Assembly (NCBI GenBank): GCA_002787255.1
Contig: PCWD01000061.1
Span: 1 to 9,504 of the forward strand
Direction: 5' to 3'
DNA from: Parcubacteria group bacterium CG11_big_fil_rev_8_21_14_0_20_39_14
Lineage (GTDB): Bacteria > Patescibacteriota > Minisyncoccia > Minisyncoccales > GCA-002787255
Length of the DNA stretch: 9,504 bases
Position 1 is the stretch's first letter, and each line of letters begins with the position of its first letter. The position numbers and the translations under genes were made by a program. The notes beneath the pieces were generated by a model. The model saw only the letters and a list, made by a program, of their open reading frames with translations, made no database searches and had not been told where the DNA came from. Shown piece by piece: positions 1 through 5,494 of this stretch.

Positions 1-85
1 AAAACTTTATAGTAACAGGAAAGCTGACGAAGCCGCCTACGTAAAACCCACGCGAAAATTATTACGCACTAACTTTAATATAATA

Positions 86-325
86 ATGAGTATTAGAACC
101 CTTTTAATTATTTTGATAATATTGATTCTTGTGCCGATTATTATGGAGAAAGTGGAAGTTTCCATCGGTGATTTTATTTCTCATCCCAAGGAAACTTCTT
201 GGAAATTTTTTCAAAATGTTTTTAATTTTTATAAAAATTCAGTAGGCGCTTGGCTCGGCAATATTATAGGAAATATTATTGAGGAAAAAATCAAAGGAAA
301 GAAGGTTGAAATTGAGCTTAAGTAA
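86..325 (+). CDS. Small single-pass membrane protein of unknown function (79 aa)
   Basis: The 79-residue product opens with an uninterrupted hydrophobic stretch at about residues 5-20 (Leu/Ile-rich), long enough for one membrane helix or an uncleaved signal anchor. A more polar segment follows, with aromatic residues (WKFFQNVFNFY, about 40-50) and a Gly/Ile patch, and the C-terminal tail is Lys/Glu-rich. I do not recognise a family. The ATG at 86 has no Shine-Dalgarno sequence, and a TATAAT at 79-84 sits only one base before it, so either the start lies further in or the TATAAT is fortuitous. The TAA stop is two bases before a strong hairpin, which supports a real gene end. The ORF is short and AT-rich, so chance cannot be excluded. 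Confidence 0.55.
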   Translation: MSIRTLLIILIILILVPIIMEKVEVSIGDFISHPKETSWKFFQNVFNFYKNSVGAWLGNIIGNIIEEKIKGKKVEIELK

Positions 326-327
326 CC

Positions 328-361
328 CCCGCACCACTTTTTCAAGAAAAAGTGGCGCGGG
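328..361 (+). terminator. Hairpin terminator after the 79-aa gene
   Basis: A 15-bp stem (328-342 with 347-361, one A·C mismatch at 333/356) closes on a CAAG loop. The inner part pairs CCACTTTTT with AAAAAGTGG. A CTTTTT run follows five bases later (367-372). The stem begins two bases after the TAA stop. The T tract is displaced, so termination may be imperfect. Confidence 0.6.
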
Positions 362-379
362 TAAATCTTTTTATATAAA

Positions 380-506
380 GGTATGGGGGAGGGTTTGATG
401 AGCGTTTTTACTCATTTTACAGAGTATAGGGAAAGACGCACAATGTTGGAAAATGGTCAACGTATATTAAAGATATAAAGTCAAACAAAAACCCCTTCTC
501 CGTATC
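380..506 (+). ncRNA. Candidate structured RNA between the membrane peptide and the recombinase
   Basis: Bases 380-396 pair with 489-506 in a 17-bp stem with one bulged C (492). Four of the pairs are G·U wobbles on the + strand (381/505, 384/502, 387/499, 389/497); these would be A·C mismatches on the other strand, so the fold is specific to a + strand transcript. Inside are small hairpins: 398-402 with 411-415 (ATGAG/CTCAT) and 443-448 with 458-463. A TATAAA-like -10 (373-379) just upstream would start transcription near the 5' edge of the stem, but no -35 is visible. The element could be a free small RNA or a leader of the recombinase gene 73 bases downstream. It does not match any RNA family I can recognise. 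Confidence 0.4.
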
Positions 507-579
507 CCAAAAATGGCCCTTTCCACGCTTTAAAATCTAAATTAAAAAAATAAAAAAATAATAATATGGAAATAATAAA

Positions 580-1557
580 ATGGAAACATCAGACAAACAA
601 ATAATAAAACATATTCCGGATTTTTTAAGTTATTGCGCAGTAGAAAAAGGTCTGTCACAAAAAACCCAAGAAAATTATGACCGATACTTAAAAAAATTTG
701 TTCTTTGGCTGAAAAATTCAAAAAAGGAAGCCTTGAGGCCTCATGAGCTTTCCTCGGATGACATTTGGGAATATCGCCTGTTTCTATCCAGGTTTGCTGA
801 TAAAAAAGGCAAGCCTCTCAAAAAAATCACTCAGGCCTACTATTTAATCGCCTTAAGGGCCCTTTTAAGCTATTTTACGGCAAAAGATATAGTTTCGCTC
901 CCGGCAGACAAAATAACCCTCCCCAAGACAATTAGAAACGAAAAATTGATTAAATTTTTAACCTTAGAACAAATTGAAAAACTTCTTAATGCGCCAAATA
1001 CCGAATCCCCCATTGGTTTAAGAAATAAGGCCATTCTTGAAACATTTTTTTCCACCGGACTTCGAATAGCCGAACTTGTTTCTTTAAATAAAGAACAATT
1101 TGCAAATCTAAAAGATAAAAAAGATATGGAGATTGGCATTATCGGAAAAGGAGGATATCCCCGGACTGTTTATTTTTCTGAAAGGGCGCTTACATGGCTC
1201 AAAAACTACCTTGAGACTCGAAACGATGCAGAAAAAGCTCTCTTTATAAATTACAGAACAAAAAAAGGCGCTGATAGCCGTCTTACTCGCCGCTCCATTG
1301 AAAGAATTGTTAAAAAATACGCAATCCTGGCGGGTGTTCCCTTATTTACTACACCCCATACTCTAAGACATTCTATGGCAACCGATCTTTTAGAAAAGGG
1401 AGTTGATTTAAGAACTATTCAGGAATTTCTGGGTCACAGAAGCATTATTAGCACCCAGATTTACACCCATGTAACCAATAAAAGATTGAGGGACGTCCAC
1501 CGCAAATATCATAGCCTTGGTAAACTCAGTGAAGAAAATAAAAATAAAGAAGATTAA
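580..1557 (+). CDS. Tyrosine recombinase of the XerC/XerD type
   Basis: This is a site-specific recombinase that cuts DNA through a tyrosine 3'-phosphodiester link, normally used for chromosome-dimer resolution or integration. The N-terminal SAM-like core-binding domain covers about residues 8-105 and the catalytic domain about 120-312. All expected catalytic residues are visible: R162 (STGLR), K190 (GKGG), H260 and R263 (HTLRH), H286 (LGHRS) and nucleophile Y295 (IYTHV). The length of 325 aa is near the XerC/D norm, with a short Lys/Glu-rich tail. The ATG at 580 is chosen because the N-terminal domain begins at once and a weak GGA lies at 568-570; an upstream ATG at 566 is out of frame and stops after 12 codons. 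The gene stands alone with no excisionase or phage genes beside it, so a housekeeping Xer role is more likely than an integrase role. I cannot tell XerC from XerD. Confidence 0.93.
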   Translation: METSDKQIIKHIPDFLSYCAVEKGLSQKTQENYDRYLKKFVLWLKNSKKEALRPHELSSDDIWEYRLFLSRFADKKGKPLKKITQAYYLIALRALLSYFTAKDIVSLPADKITLPKTIRNEKLIKFLTLEQIEKLLNAPNTESPIGLRNKAILETFFSTGLRIAELVSLNKEQFANLKDKKDMEIGIIGKGGYPRTVYFSERALTWLKNYLETRNDAEKALFINYRTKKGADSRLTRRSIERIVKKYAILAGVPLFTTPHTLRHSMATDLLEKGVDLRTIQEFLGHRSIISTQIYTHVTNKRLRDVHRKYHSLGKLSEENKNKED

Positions 1558-1747
1558 AAAATAAAAACAAAACTATTCTTTGCTGTCACCAAATCCATTT
1601 ATCTCTTCTTGCCATAAAAATAAACTTGAAAATAAACTTGACATCATTAACCACCATGACACCATTAACCATCATTCTTCCGAAAGAACAATCCTCTTTA
1701 TCCGTCCATGGCCATAACGCAGGAAAGTCCCTTGCTCCGAAAAACAG
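1558..1747. other. Non-coding spacer with short direct repeats
   Basis: This is the 3' spacer of the recombinase gene. It contains a short tandem repeat of an AAATAAACTTGA-like unit near 1618-1642 and two CATTAACCA copies near 1645-1675. I see no promoter or protein-like ORF here. The short stretches AGGAAAGTCC and ACAGAA near 1721-1750 superficially recall RNase P RNA but lack its context. Confidence 0.4.
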
Positions 1748-1775
1748 AAAAAGAGAGTTTTCCAACTCTCTTTTT
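1748..1775. terminator. Bidirectional intrinsic terminator
   Basis: A perfect 12-bp stem (1748-1759 with 1764-1775, AAAAAGAGAGTT and its complement) closes on TTCC. The + strand continues with T-rich sequence (TTTTT, then TTTTT at 1782-1786) and the minus strand with CTGTTTTT. It lies between the convergent recombinase (+) and deoxyribosyltransferase-like (-) genes and can stop both. Confidence 0.85.
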
Positions 1776-1820
1776 AAATCTTTTTAATTTGCAGAAATCT
1801 GTTCGACTGATAAAAGCTTT

Positions 1821-2339
1821 CTACTTGGCTAATTGAATTGCCAAATCACAGGTTTTTTCTAAAGTATTGCTCACAGGAATGTTGGGATATTTTTTAGATA
1901 AAGTCTTACGAATATATTTAGCGCCCGTAAAACCTTCGTCTATGCCCACAACAACCTTTATATTAGAAAAATGATGTATTGCTGCTGCTTCCCCCAACTC
2001 AAATCTGGTGGTTTGGCCATACGCTCTATTGCATCTGTGCTCTATCTCTTTTGCCAGCCAAAAAAGAATGACGCCGTTCTCACTTGTCCGCCGGAGGTAA
2101 TAATGTTCCCAATCTATTTGTTCATCAAAGGTATCTTCCGGGAAATTATCTTGAGTCAATACCGATCTTCTTGGTGAAGCAATATGTAATTCTAAATTCT
2201 TGCTTCTTATATAATGAATTGCTCTGCCCTGCCAATTCTCAGCTCCCCTAATTGGGCCGGCAAGAAAAATAACCGGACCCTCTACTTCAAGATATCGAGG
2301 TGGAATGATGATTTTACCGGTCTTTTCTTTCTTTTTCAA
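1821..2339 (-). CDS. Nucleoside 2-deoxyribosyltransferase-like protein
   Basis: The family transfers or hydrolyses the glycosidic bond of (deoxy)nucleosides and related nucleotides, and this product is predicted to be cytoplasmic. The signature parts are in the expected order: a beta strand with VIFLAGPIRG at about residues 23-32, FDEQIDWEHYYLRR at 71-84, the hydrophobic strand VILFWL at 90-95, and TTRFELGEA at 110-118, which carries the candidate catalytic Glu (E114 or E117). This pattern is that of the Pfam 'nucleoside 2-deoxyribosyltransferase like' group (PF15891 type) rather than classical Ndt. The start is TTG: an AAGGGGG Shine-Dalgarno lies 8 nt upstream, while an ATG touching that sequence is out of frame and stops after two more codons. 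It follows the lipoprotein gene by 27 nt and is probably co-transcribed. The substrate is unknown. Confidence 0.82.
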   Translation of the reverse strand: MKKKEKTGKIIIPPRYLEVEGPVIFLAGPIRGAENWQGRAIHYIRSKNLELHIASPRRSVLTQDNFPEDTFDEQIDWEHYYLRRTSENGVILFWLAKEIEHRCNRAYGQTTRFELGEAAAIHHFSNIKVVVGIDEGFTGAKYIRKTLSKKYPNIPVSNTLEKTCDLAIQLAK

Positions 2340-2366
2340 TATTTCATCCCCCTTCTTTTTTATTTA

Positions 2367-3326
2367 TTAGCTCTTGTTTTCAATAACATCCTTTAGATAG
2401 TCCATTACTTCTTTTTCTATTTGTTTGATTTTCCCCAAACTTATAAAAAAATCTCCATCCCTTGGCAGATTCATGAAAATCTCAATTGTTTCCAAAACAT
2501 CGCAATCGGTAGCCGAATAAACTTCATAAGCCAGCAAAAAGTAGCGATCATAGGTTATTTCATAAGCAAGAAAGGCATTATTCAGATGAGATTTTATTTT
2601 GAACCCCCCCTCCAGAAATTCTGCCTCCATGCCTTCATATAAGGCTTCTTTTCTTAGTAGAGTTTCTTCCCGGGAAAGCTCTCCCAACTTATATTTCAAA
2701 TAAAGATTGGTGAGAAGCCCGTGGTATTTGACAAATATCGGAGCAAGGGCAAGCCTTACTTCAAGGCCGCTTTCCAAATGTTTATAAACATCAGAATCTT
2801 CGCCGAATTTGAATTTTGCAAACTCCATAGCAACAAGATACCCAACTAAAGTAACAATCGGCTCCTCAACTCCCAAGGGAAAATTGATTTGCTCATGAAA
2901 ATCTTCATGGGCCACGACTTCCAGTATTCTATGTATTGGAGCATCCATTAAAGCTTTGGTAATTGTTTTTCCCCCTGCTACAGCCTGGCATTCGTAGAGA
3001 AAAACATCATATTTCTCCGAATTGGGTTCTTTGGGTTTTTTAAAGCCCATCATTAAAAAAAGTCTCGGATCTTCATAAGAATATGGCATAAAAGTCTTTT
3101 TTGTATAGTAGTAAAGATAATAAGCAGTTTTTTGGGGATCATATTTCTGGAAATTTGCCGTTTCTTTAAATCCGAAATTTTTCTCAAATTCCTGAATTTC
3201 TTTAACTAGCTCTATCTTGTAAAGTTCTTCCTGGCTAAGCTCCGGGTCAGGATTTTTAAAAAAATTACATCCCGAAACAAAAACCAACGAAATAGCAACC
3301 AGAACAAGAATTATCTTTTTTTTCAA
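2367..3326 (-). CDS. Lipoprotein with an HExxH zinc-metalloprotease motif
   Basis: The N-terminus is a type II signal peptide: MKKK, a hydrophobic core at 5-17, and lipobox VSGC with the lipidated Cys at residue 20, so the protein should be anchored outside the cytoplasmic membrane. The mature part holds AHEDFHEQ, giving HExxH at H140-E141-H144, with Glu residues at 154-155 (VEEPIVTLVG) placed to supply a third ligand as in gluzincins. The layout (NFGFKETANF near 50-59, then HExxH, then a helix following the Glu pair) loosely recalls the predicted secreted aminopeptidase family DUF2265, but I cannot confirm membership. Start: a TTG preceded by a strong GGAGAGGTGAG Shine-Dalgarno. It is first in a unit with the deoxyribosyltransferase-like gene. 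At 319 aa it appears intact. Metalloprotease activity is inferred from the motif alone. Confidence 0.75.
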   Translation of the reverse strand: MKKKIILVLVAISLVFVSGCNFFKNPDPELSQEELYKIELVKEIQEFEKNFGFKETANFQKYDPQKTAYYLYYYTKKTFMPYSYEDPRLFLMMGFKKPKEPNSEKYDVFLYECQAVAGGKTITKALMDAPIHRILEVVAHEDFHEQINFPLGVEEPIVTLVGYLVAMEFAKFKFGEDSDVYKHLESGLEVRLALAPIFVKYHGLLTNLYLKYKLGELSREETLLRKEALYEGMEAEFLEGGFKIKSHLNNAFLAYEITYDRYFLLAYEVYSATDCDVLETIEIFMNLPRDGDFFISLGKIKQIEKEVMDYLKDVIENKS

Positions 3327-3529
3327 TTCTCACCTCTCCTGAATTTTTCCTAAAGTTTTAAAGGTACGACATTACATGGTGCCATTTAATTAATCCTTTG
3401 TCAAGGCATAAATAAACAGCATAAATAAATAGATGGATATTTTTACTTAAATCCCACTTCCCTACCCCATTGATTTTTGTAAGATATATTATATTTTTCA
3501 ATTGATAAAAAATAATTCAAAATCAAAAT
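3327..3529 (-). other. AT-rich upstream region of the lipoprotein operon
   Basis: No gene is visible here. Read on the minus strand it carries a perfect TTGACA (3404-3399) without a -10 at 16-18 nt, and a TATAAT (3493-3488) without a convincing -35, so I do not assign a promoter. An 11-bp direct repeat GCATAAATAAA occurs twice (3406-3416 and 3419-3429) with a 13-nt period, next to the TTGACA; it could bind a regulator but is low-complexity. Confidence 0.35.
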
Positions 3530-3530
3530 A

Positions 3531-3557
3531 AAAAACCAAATAATTTTTCTGGTTTTT
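3531..3557 (-). terminator. Intrinsic terminator of the protease-Nudix-DUF2007 operon
   Basis: An 8-bp stem (AAAAACCA at 3531-3538 with TGGTTTTT at 3550-3557) has an 11-nt loop. On the minus strand it ends in a T run and lies about 20 nt past the DUF2007 stop codon, so it closes that operon. Confidence 0.65.
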
Positions 3558-3577
3558 AGTTTTATAATGGTTTATAA

Positions 3578-3784
3578 CTAAATAGTAGATAAAAGCTTGG
3601 TTGCTTTTTGCACATCTTCCTCTCTGACTAATAACCGTAAGCCCATAGCTAACTCTAAAGGTGGCATTACCGAAAAATCTCCAGAAATTACAGCCCGAAT
3701 GCCCTCATTTTCAAGAAGAGATTTTGCCAAATCGACTTCTGCTCTATTGTTATAAGTTTTAATACAAATTAATTTTGCCATCAT
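3578..3784 (-). CDS. DUF2007-type small protein
   Basis: This 68-residue protein follows the DUF2007 (PF09413) pattern: an opening strand (KLICIKTY), a helix with the shape 'NRAEVDLAKSLLENEGI' at about 13-29, a second strand (AVISG), a loop containing MPPLELAMG, and a closing LLVREEDVQKATKLL strand-helix. The family is small and alpha-beta; its biochemical role is unproven, though it has been labelled a putative signal-transducing or PII-like protein. Two ATGs are adjacent (MM); the second, reading MAKLI, may be the true start. It is the last gene of a three-gene operon, 5 nt after the Nudix stop, without a clear Shine-Dalgarno, which suggests translational coupling. Confidence 0.8.
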   Translation of the reverse strand: MMAKLICIKTYNNRAEVDLAKSLLENEGIRAVISGDFSVMPPLELAMGLRLLVREEDVQKATKLLSTI

Positions 3785-3789
3785 TTTTA

Positions 3790-4248
3790 TTAGAAACCGT
3801 GAGTATATTTGTTGAAAATCTGGCTACCCCAAAATACTTTTTTATCATTCAACCATTTCAACAGAAATTTTTTCAAGGCAACCGGCAAAACTTTATTTCT
3901 TGATAGCTGCCCGATATCCAGAAATGAAAATAAAAGATGGCCTTCCCGGCTTTTTGTGTTTATTCTGGCGGGTACGGCTTCAAAAATTAAATTAAATTCA
4001 TGATGTTTCCCCCATCTTTCTTTAAAAATATTTTCAACAAATCCGATAAATTTATATTTCTTTATGGATATTCCCAATTCTTCTTTTATCTCTCGGAAAA
4101 GCGCTGCTTTCGCGTTCTCTCCGAATTCAACATGTCCACCAGGGAAAAAATAATAATCTTTCTTCAGATTTTTGCAAACCAAAACTTTATTTTTATTCAA
4201 AATAATCGCTCTAACGCAAATTTCAAATTTTTTTTCGGTTAAGTTCAT
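3790..4248 (-). CDS. Nudix hydrolase
   Basis: Nudix enzymes hydrolyse nucleoside diphosphates linked to another group, using divalent metal. The Nudix box is complete: G38, E44, then R52-E53-I-K-E56-E57-L-G59-I60, matching GX5EX7REUXEEXGU. The N-terminal strands (FEICVRAIILNKNKVLVCKN) and the FFPGG entry loop before the box are typical. At 152 aa it is of usual size for a single-domain Nudix. The substrate cannot be read from the sequence. The ATG follows the DUF2268 stop by 5 nt and precedes DUF2007 by 5 nt. The last 12 residues (WGSQIFNKYTHGF region) extend beyond the fold and have no obvious role. Confidence 0.92.
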   Translation of the reverse strand: MNLTEKKFEICVRAIILNKNKVLVCKNLKKDYYFFPGGHVEFGENAKAALFREIKEELGISIKKYKFIGFVENIFKERWGKHHEFNLIFEAVPARINTKSREGHLLFSFLDIGQLSRNKVLPVALKKFLLKWLNDKKVFWGSQIFNKYTHGF

Positions 4249-4253
4249 AATTT

Positions 4254-4889
4254 TTATAGATTAACCTTGCTTAACTTTAATAATGTCTTAACGTTTTTTC
4301 TAACGATTTTTCCCGGAGTCAGTTCGGGATGATTTTTCTTTATCTGGTCAGCAAGATATGTTCCTATCTTATACCCCAATCTATTTGGTTTCCCTTTTTT
4401 GCCTAAAAACCATTCATCATGGGAAAAATCTTCGCCAAATAGCTTTTCCTTTTTTATTTTGGGCAGCCATTTTTTAATAAGGGCTTCTGTATATTTGGCG
4501 TATTGAGGAATTCGTTTTGGGACCTGCCCAATTTCAAAAGCAACGGCCAATCCTTCCGAAAATAATGTTTCCAAAAAAGAAATTTTCCTTCTTGTAAGAA
4601 AGGTAAAATTTCTTGCAATATGATGCATCTCATGATAAACGGCGCTTTTTAAATCGTTTTCATTAAATTTCTTGCGGCAGATATATAATTTAATCCAATC
4701 ATTCGATTCGGCGGTGCCCCAGGTAAATTTTCCGTTAAAGGGATAAATCACAAAATTAATAGTGCGATTTTTCAGCTTTAGAATCTTGGCAGCACGATTT
4801 GTCGTGTTTTTAAGTATGCTCTTTATTTTTTGTTTTTCCTTTCCGGTGAATCCCTTGCTTGTTTTTAAAAATAAAATATTGAATTTCAT
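4254..4889 (-). CDS. Predicted Zn-dependent protease, DUF2268-like
   Basis: A gluzincin-type metalloprotease: YHEMHHIARN gives HExxH at H86-E87-H90, and LFSEGLA at 109-114 provides the likely third zinc ligand E112. Further along, HDEWFLG, GKPNRLGYKIGTYLADQI and a terminal helix match the DUF2268/COG5504 layout in which a 'GYAIGY'-like helix follows. There is no signal peptide, so it should be cytoplasmic. The protein is basic and Lys-rich. No Shine-Dalgarno precedes the ATG; an extended -10 promoter sits six bases away, implying a leaderless mRNA. It is first of a three-gene operon with a Nudix hydrolase and a DUF2007 protein. Natural substrates of this family are unknown to me. Confidence 0.85.
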   Translation of the reverse strand: MKFNILFLKTSKGFTGKEKQKIKSILKNTTNRAAKILKLKNRTINFVIYPFNGKFTWGTAESNDWIKLYICRKKFNENDLKSAVYHEMHHIARNFTFLTRRKISFLETLFSEGLAVAFEIGQVPKRIPQYAKYTEALIKKWLPKIKKEKLFGEDFSHDEWFLGKKGKPNRLGYKIGTYLADQIKKNHPELTPGKIVRKNVKTLLKLSKVNL

Positions 4890-4895
4890 GATTTT

Positions 4896-4924
4896 ATTAT
4901 ATCAAAAAATCATCGTAATGGCGA
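4896..4924 (-). promoter_or_regulatory. Extended -10 promoter giving a leaderless operon mRNA
   Basis: On the minus strand TGA precedes a perfect TATAAT (4901-4896), an extended -10. Six bases separate it from the ATG at 4889, so the A of the start codon is the expected first transcribed base. A 17-nt spacer leads to TCGCCA (4924-4919), a 4/6 match to the -35 consensus. Confidence 0.65.
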
Positions 4925-4931
4925 TTTTTTG
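4903..4931 (-). terminator. Second downstream hairpin of the cold-shock gene, overlapping the next promoter
   Basis: CAAAAAATC (4903-4911) pairs with GATTTTTTG (4923-4931) around an 11-nt loop. On the minus strand the A6 arm comes first and the T6 arm last, as in an intrinsic terminator for transcripts arriving from the cold-shock gene. It covers the spacer and -35 of the next operon's promoter, so it could also be an operator. Confidence 0.45.
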
Positions 4932-4946
4932 GAATTGTTTTTTTGA

Positions 4947-4981
4947 ATACAAAATACTCCCAATGCGGGAGTATTTTGTAT
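4947..4981 (-). terminator. Strong hairpin after the cold-shock gene
   Basis: A perfect 15-bp stem (4947-4961 with 4967-4981) with a 5-nt loop begins five bases after the csp stop codon on the minus strand. Its 3' arm is T-rich but it is not followed by a T tract; it may terminate together with the next hairpin or protect the 3' end of the message. Confidence 0.6.
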
Positions 4982-4985
4982 AGTG

Positions 4986-5186
4986 TTATACTCGATTGAC
5001 GTTTGTGGCGTTGAGCCCCTTCGGGCCCTCCGCCACTTCAAATGTGACTTTGTCACCTTCCTGAAGATCATTGAACTTCACATTTTTAAGTTCGCTTGAG
5101 TGGAAAAAAAGATCTTTTTCCCCACCTTCGCGAGATATGAAGCCAAAGCCTCTGTCAGTCAGTCGAGCTATTGTTCCTTTTTGCAT
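4986..5186 (-). CDS. csp: Cold-shock domain protein (CspA family)
   Basis: A single OB-fold nucleic-acid chaperone that binds single-stranded RNA or DNA and loosens mRNA structure in the cytoplasm. RNP1 is RGFGFI at residues 12-17 and RNP2 is DLFFHSS at 25-31; the C-terminal GPKGLNATNV segment (54-63) is also typical. At 66 aa it has the normal Csp length. The aromatic residue often found just before RNP1 is replaced here (ARLTDRGFGFI). It is monocistronic: own consensus promoter, an 88-nt AT-rich leader and two hairpins downstream. No good Shine-Dalgarno precedes the ATG. As in other csp genes the long leader may regulate translation, which here is inference. Confidence 0.95.
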   Translation of the reverse strand: MQKGTIARLTDRGFGFISREGGEKDLFFHSSELKNVKFNDLQEGDKVTFEVAEGPKGLNATNVNRV

Positions 5187-5275
5187 ACTCGAAAAAAATT
5201 AACTGATAAAAAATTGAACACAGAATACTGCAGAGCTAAACCCGACTACGTTTTTCCTACAGTCCTGAGTCAATC
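5187..5275 (-). promoter_or_regulatory. 5' leader of the cold-shock mRNA
   Basis: About 88 nt separate the predicted transcription start (near 5275) from the ATG. Read on the minus strand, CTGTAG (5262-5257) can pair with CTGCAG (5233-5228) with one G·U, and AAAC (5253-5250) with GTTT (5241-5238) inside it. The rest is U-rich up to the start codon. A temperature-sensing role is only an analogy with other csp leaders. Confidence 0.4.
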
Positions 5276-5281
5276 TAATTA

Positions 5282-5310
5282 ATTTTACCATATATAAAAT
5301 ATACTGTCAA
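5282..5310 (-). promoter_or_regulatory. Sigma70-type promoter of the cold-shock gene
   Basis: On the minus strand a perfect TTGACA (5310-5305) is followed by a 17-nt spacer and TAAAAT (5287-5282), preceded by TGG as an extended -10. This is the best canonical promoter in the window, with a predicted start near 5275. Confidence 0.85.
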
Positions 5311-5422
5311 TATTTCGTAGTTAAAATCTTGATACTCCCCTACTTCGTCCATCCTATCCAATATTAAATTAATTAAATCATATAAAATAAAAAAATTTCA
5401 ACCAACTATTTACAGGAAAAAA

Positions 5423-5450
5423 TAAAAAAATACCGGAAGTTGCTCGGTAT
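5423..5450 (-). terminator. Intrinsic terminator of the AAA_28 gene
   Basis: ATACCG (5430-5435) pairs with CGGTAT (5445-5450) around a 9-nt loop. On the minus strand the stem runs into a T7 tract (5429-5423) followed by more T's. It lies about 45 nt past the ATPase stop codon and isolates the cold-shock gene from it. Confidence 0.75.
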
Positions 5451-5494
5451 GAACCCTTTCCTACTTATTCAAGCAAGTATGCCCGTACAGCCCA

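Noticed and set aside
1..85. End of an upstream + strand gene (frame 1 closes with TAG TAA at 10-15)
   Set aside because: Only three codons are visible, too few to claim a gene; the rest of this stretch shows no recognisable element.
566..604. Twelve-codon ORF overlapping the recombinase start
   Set aside because: It has no supporting ribosome binding site and is most simply an out-of-frame ATG in A-rich sequence.
1719..1750. RNase P RNA-like words (AGGAAAGTCC, ACAGAA)
   Set aside because: The remaining conserved regions and pairings of RNase P RNA are absent, and the stretch is far too short.
1708..1836. 42-residue ORF on the + strand beginning at ATG 1708
   Set aside because: It runs straight through the bidirectional terminator hairpin and into the end of the convergent gene, with no ribosome binding site.
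2085..2100. CCGCCGGAGG within the deoxyribosyltransferase-like gene as a dispersed repeat
   Set aside because: It has only one arm of a possible hairpin and codes for conserved-looking residues of the protein (YYLRRT).
3399..3404. TTGACA on the minus strand upstream of the lipoprotein gene as a promoter
   Set aside because: No -10 hexamer lies at 16-18 nt; the nearest TGTAAT is 22 nt away.
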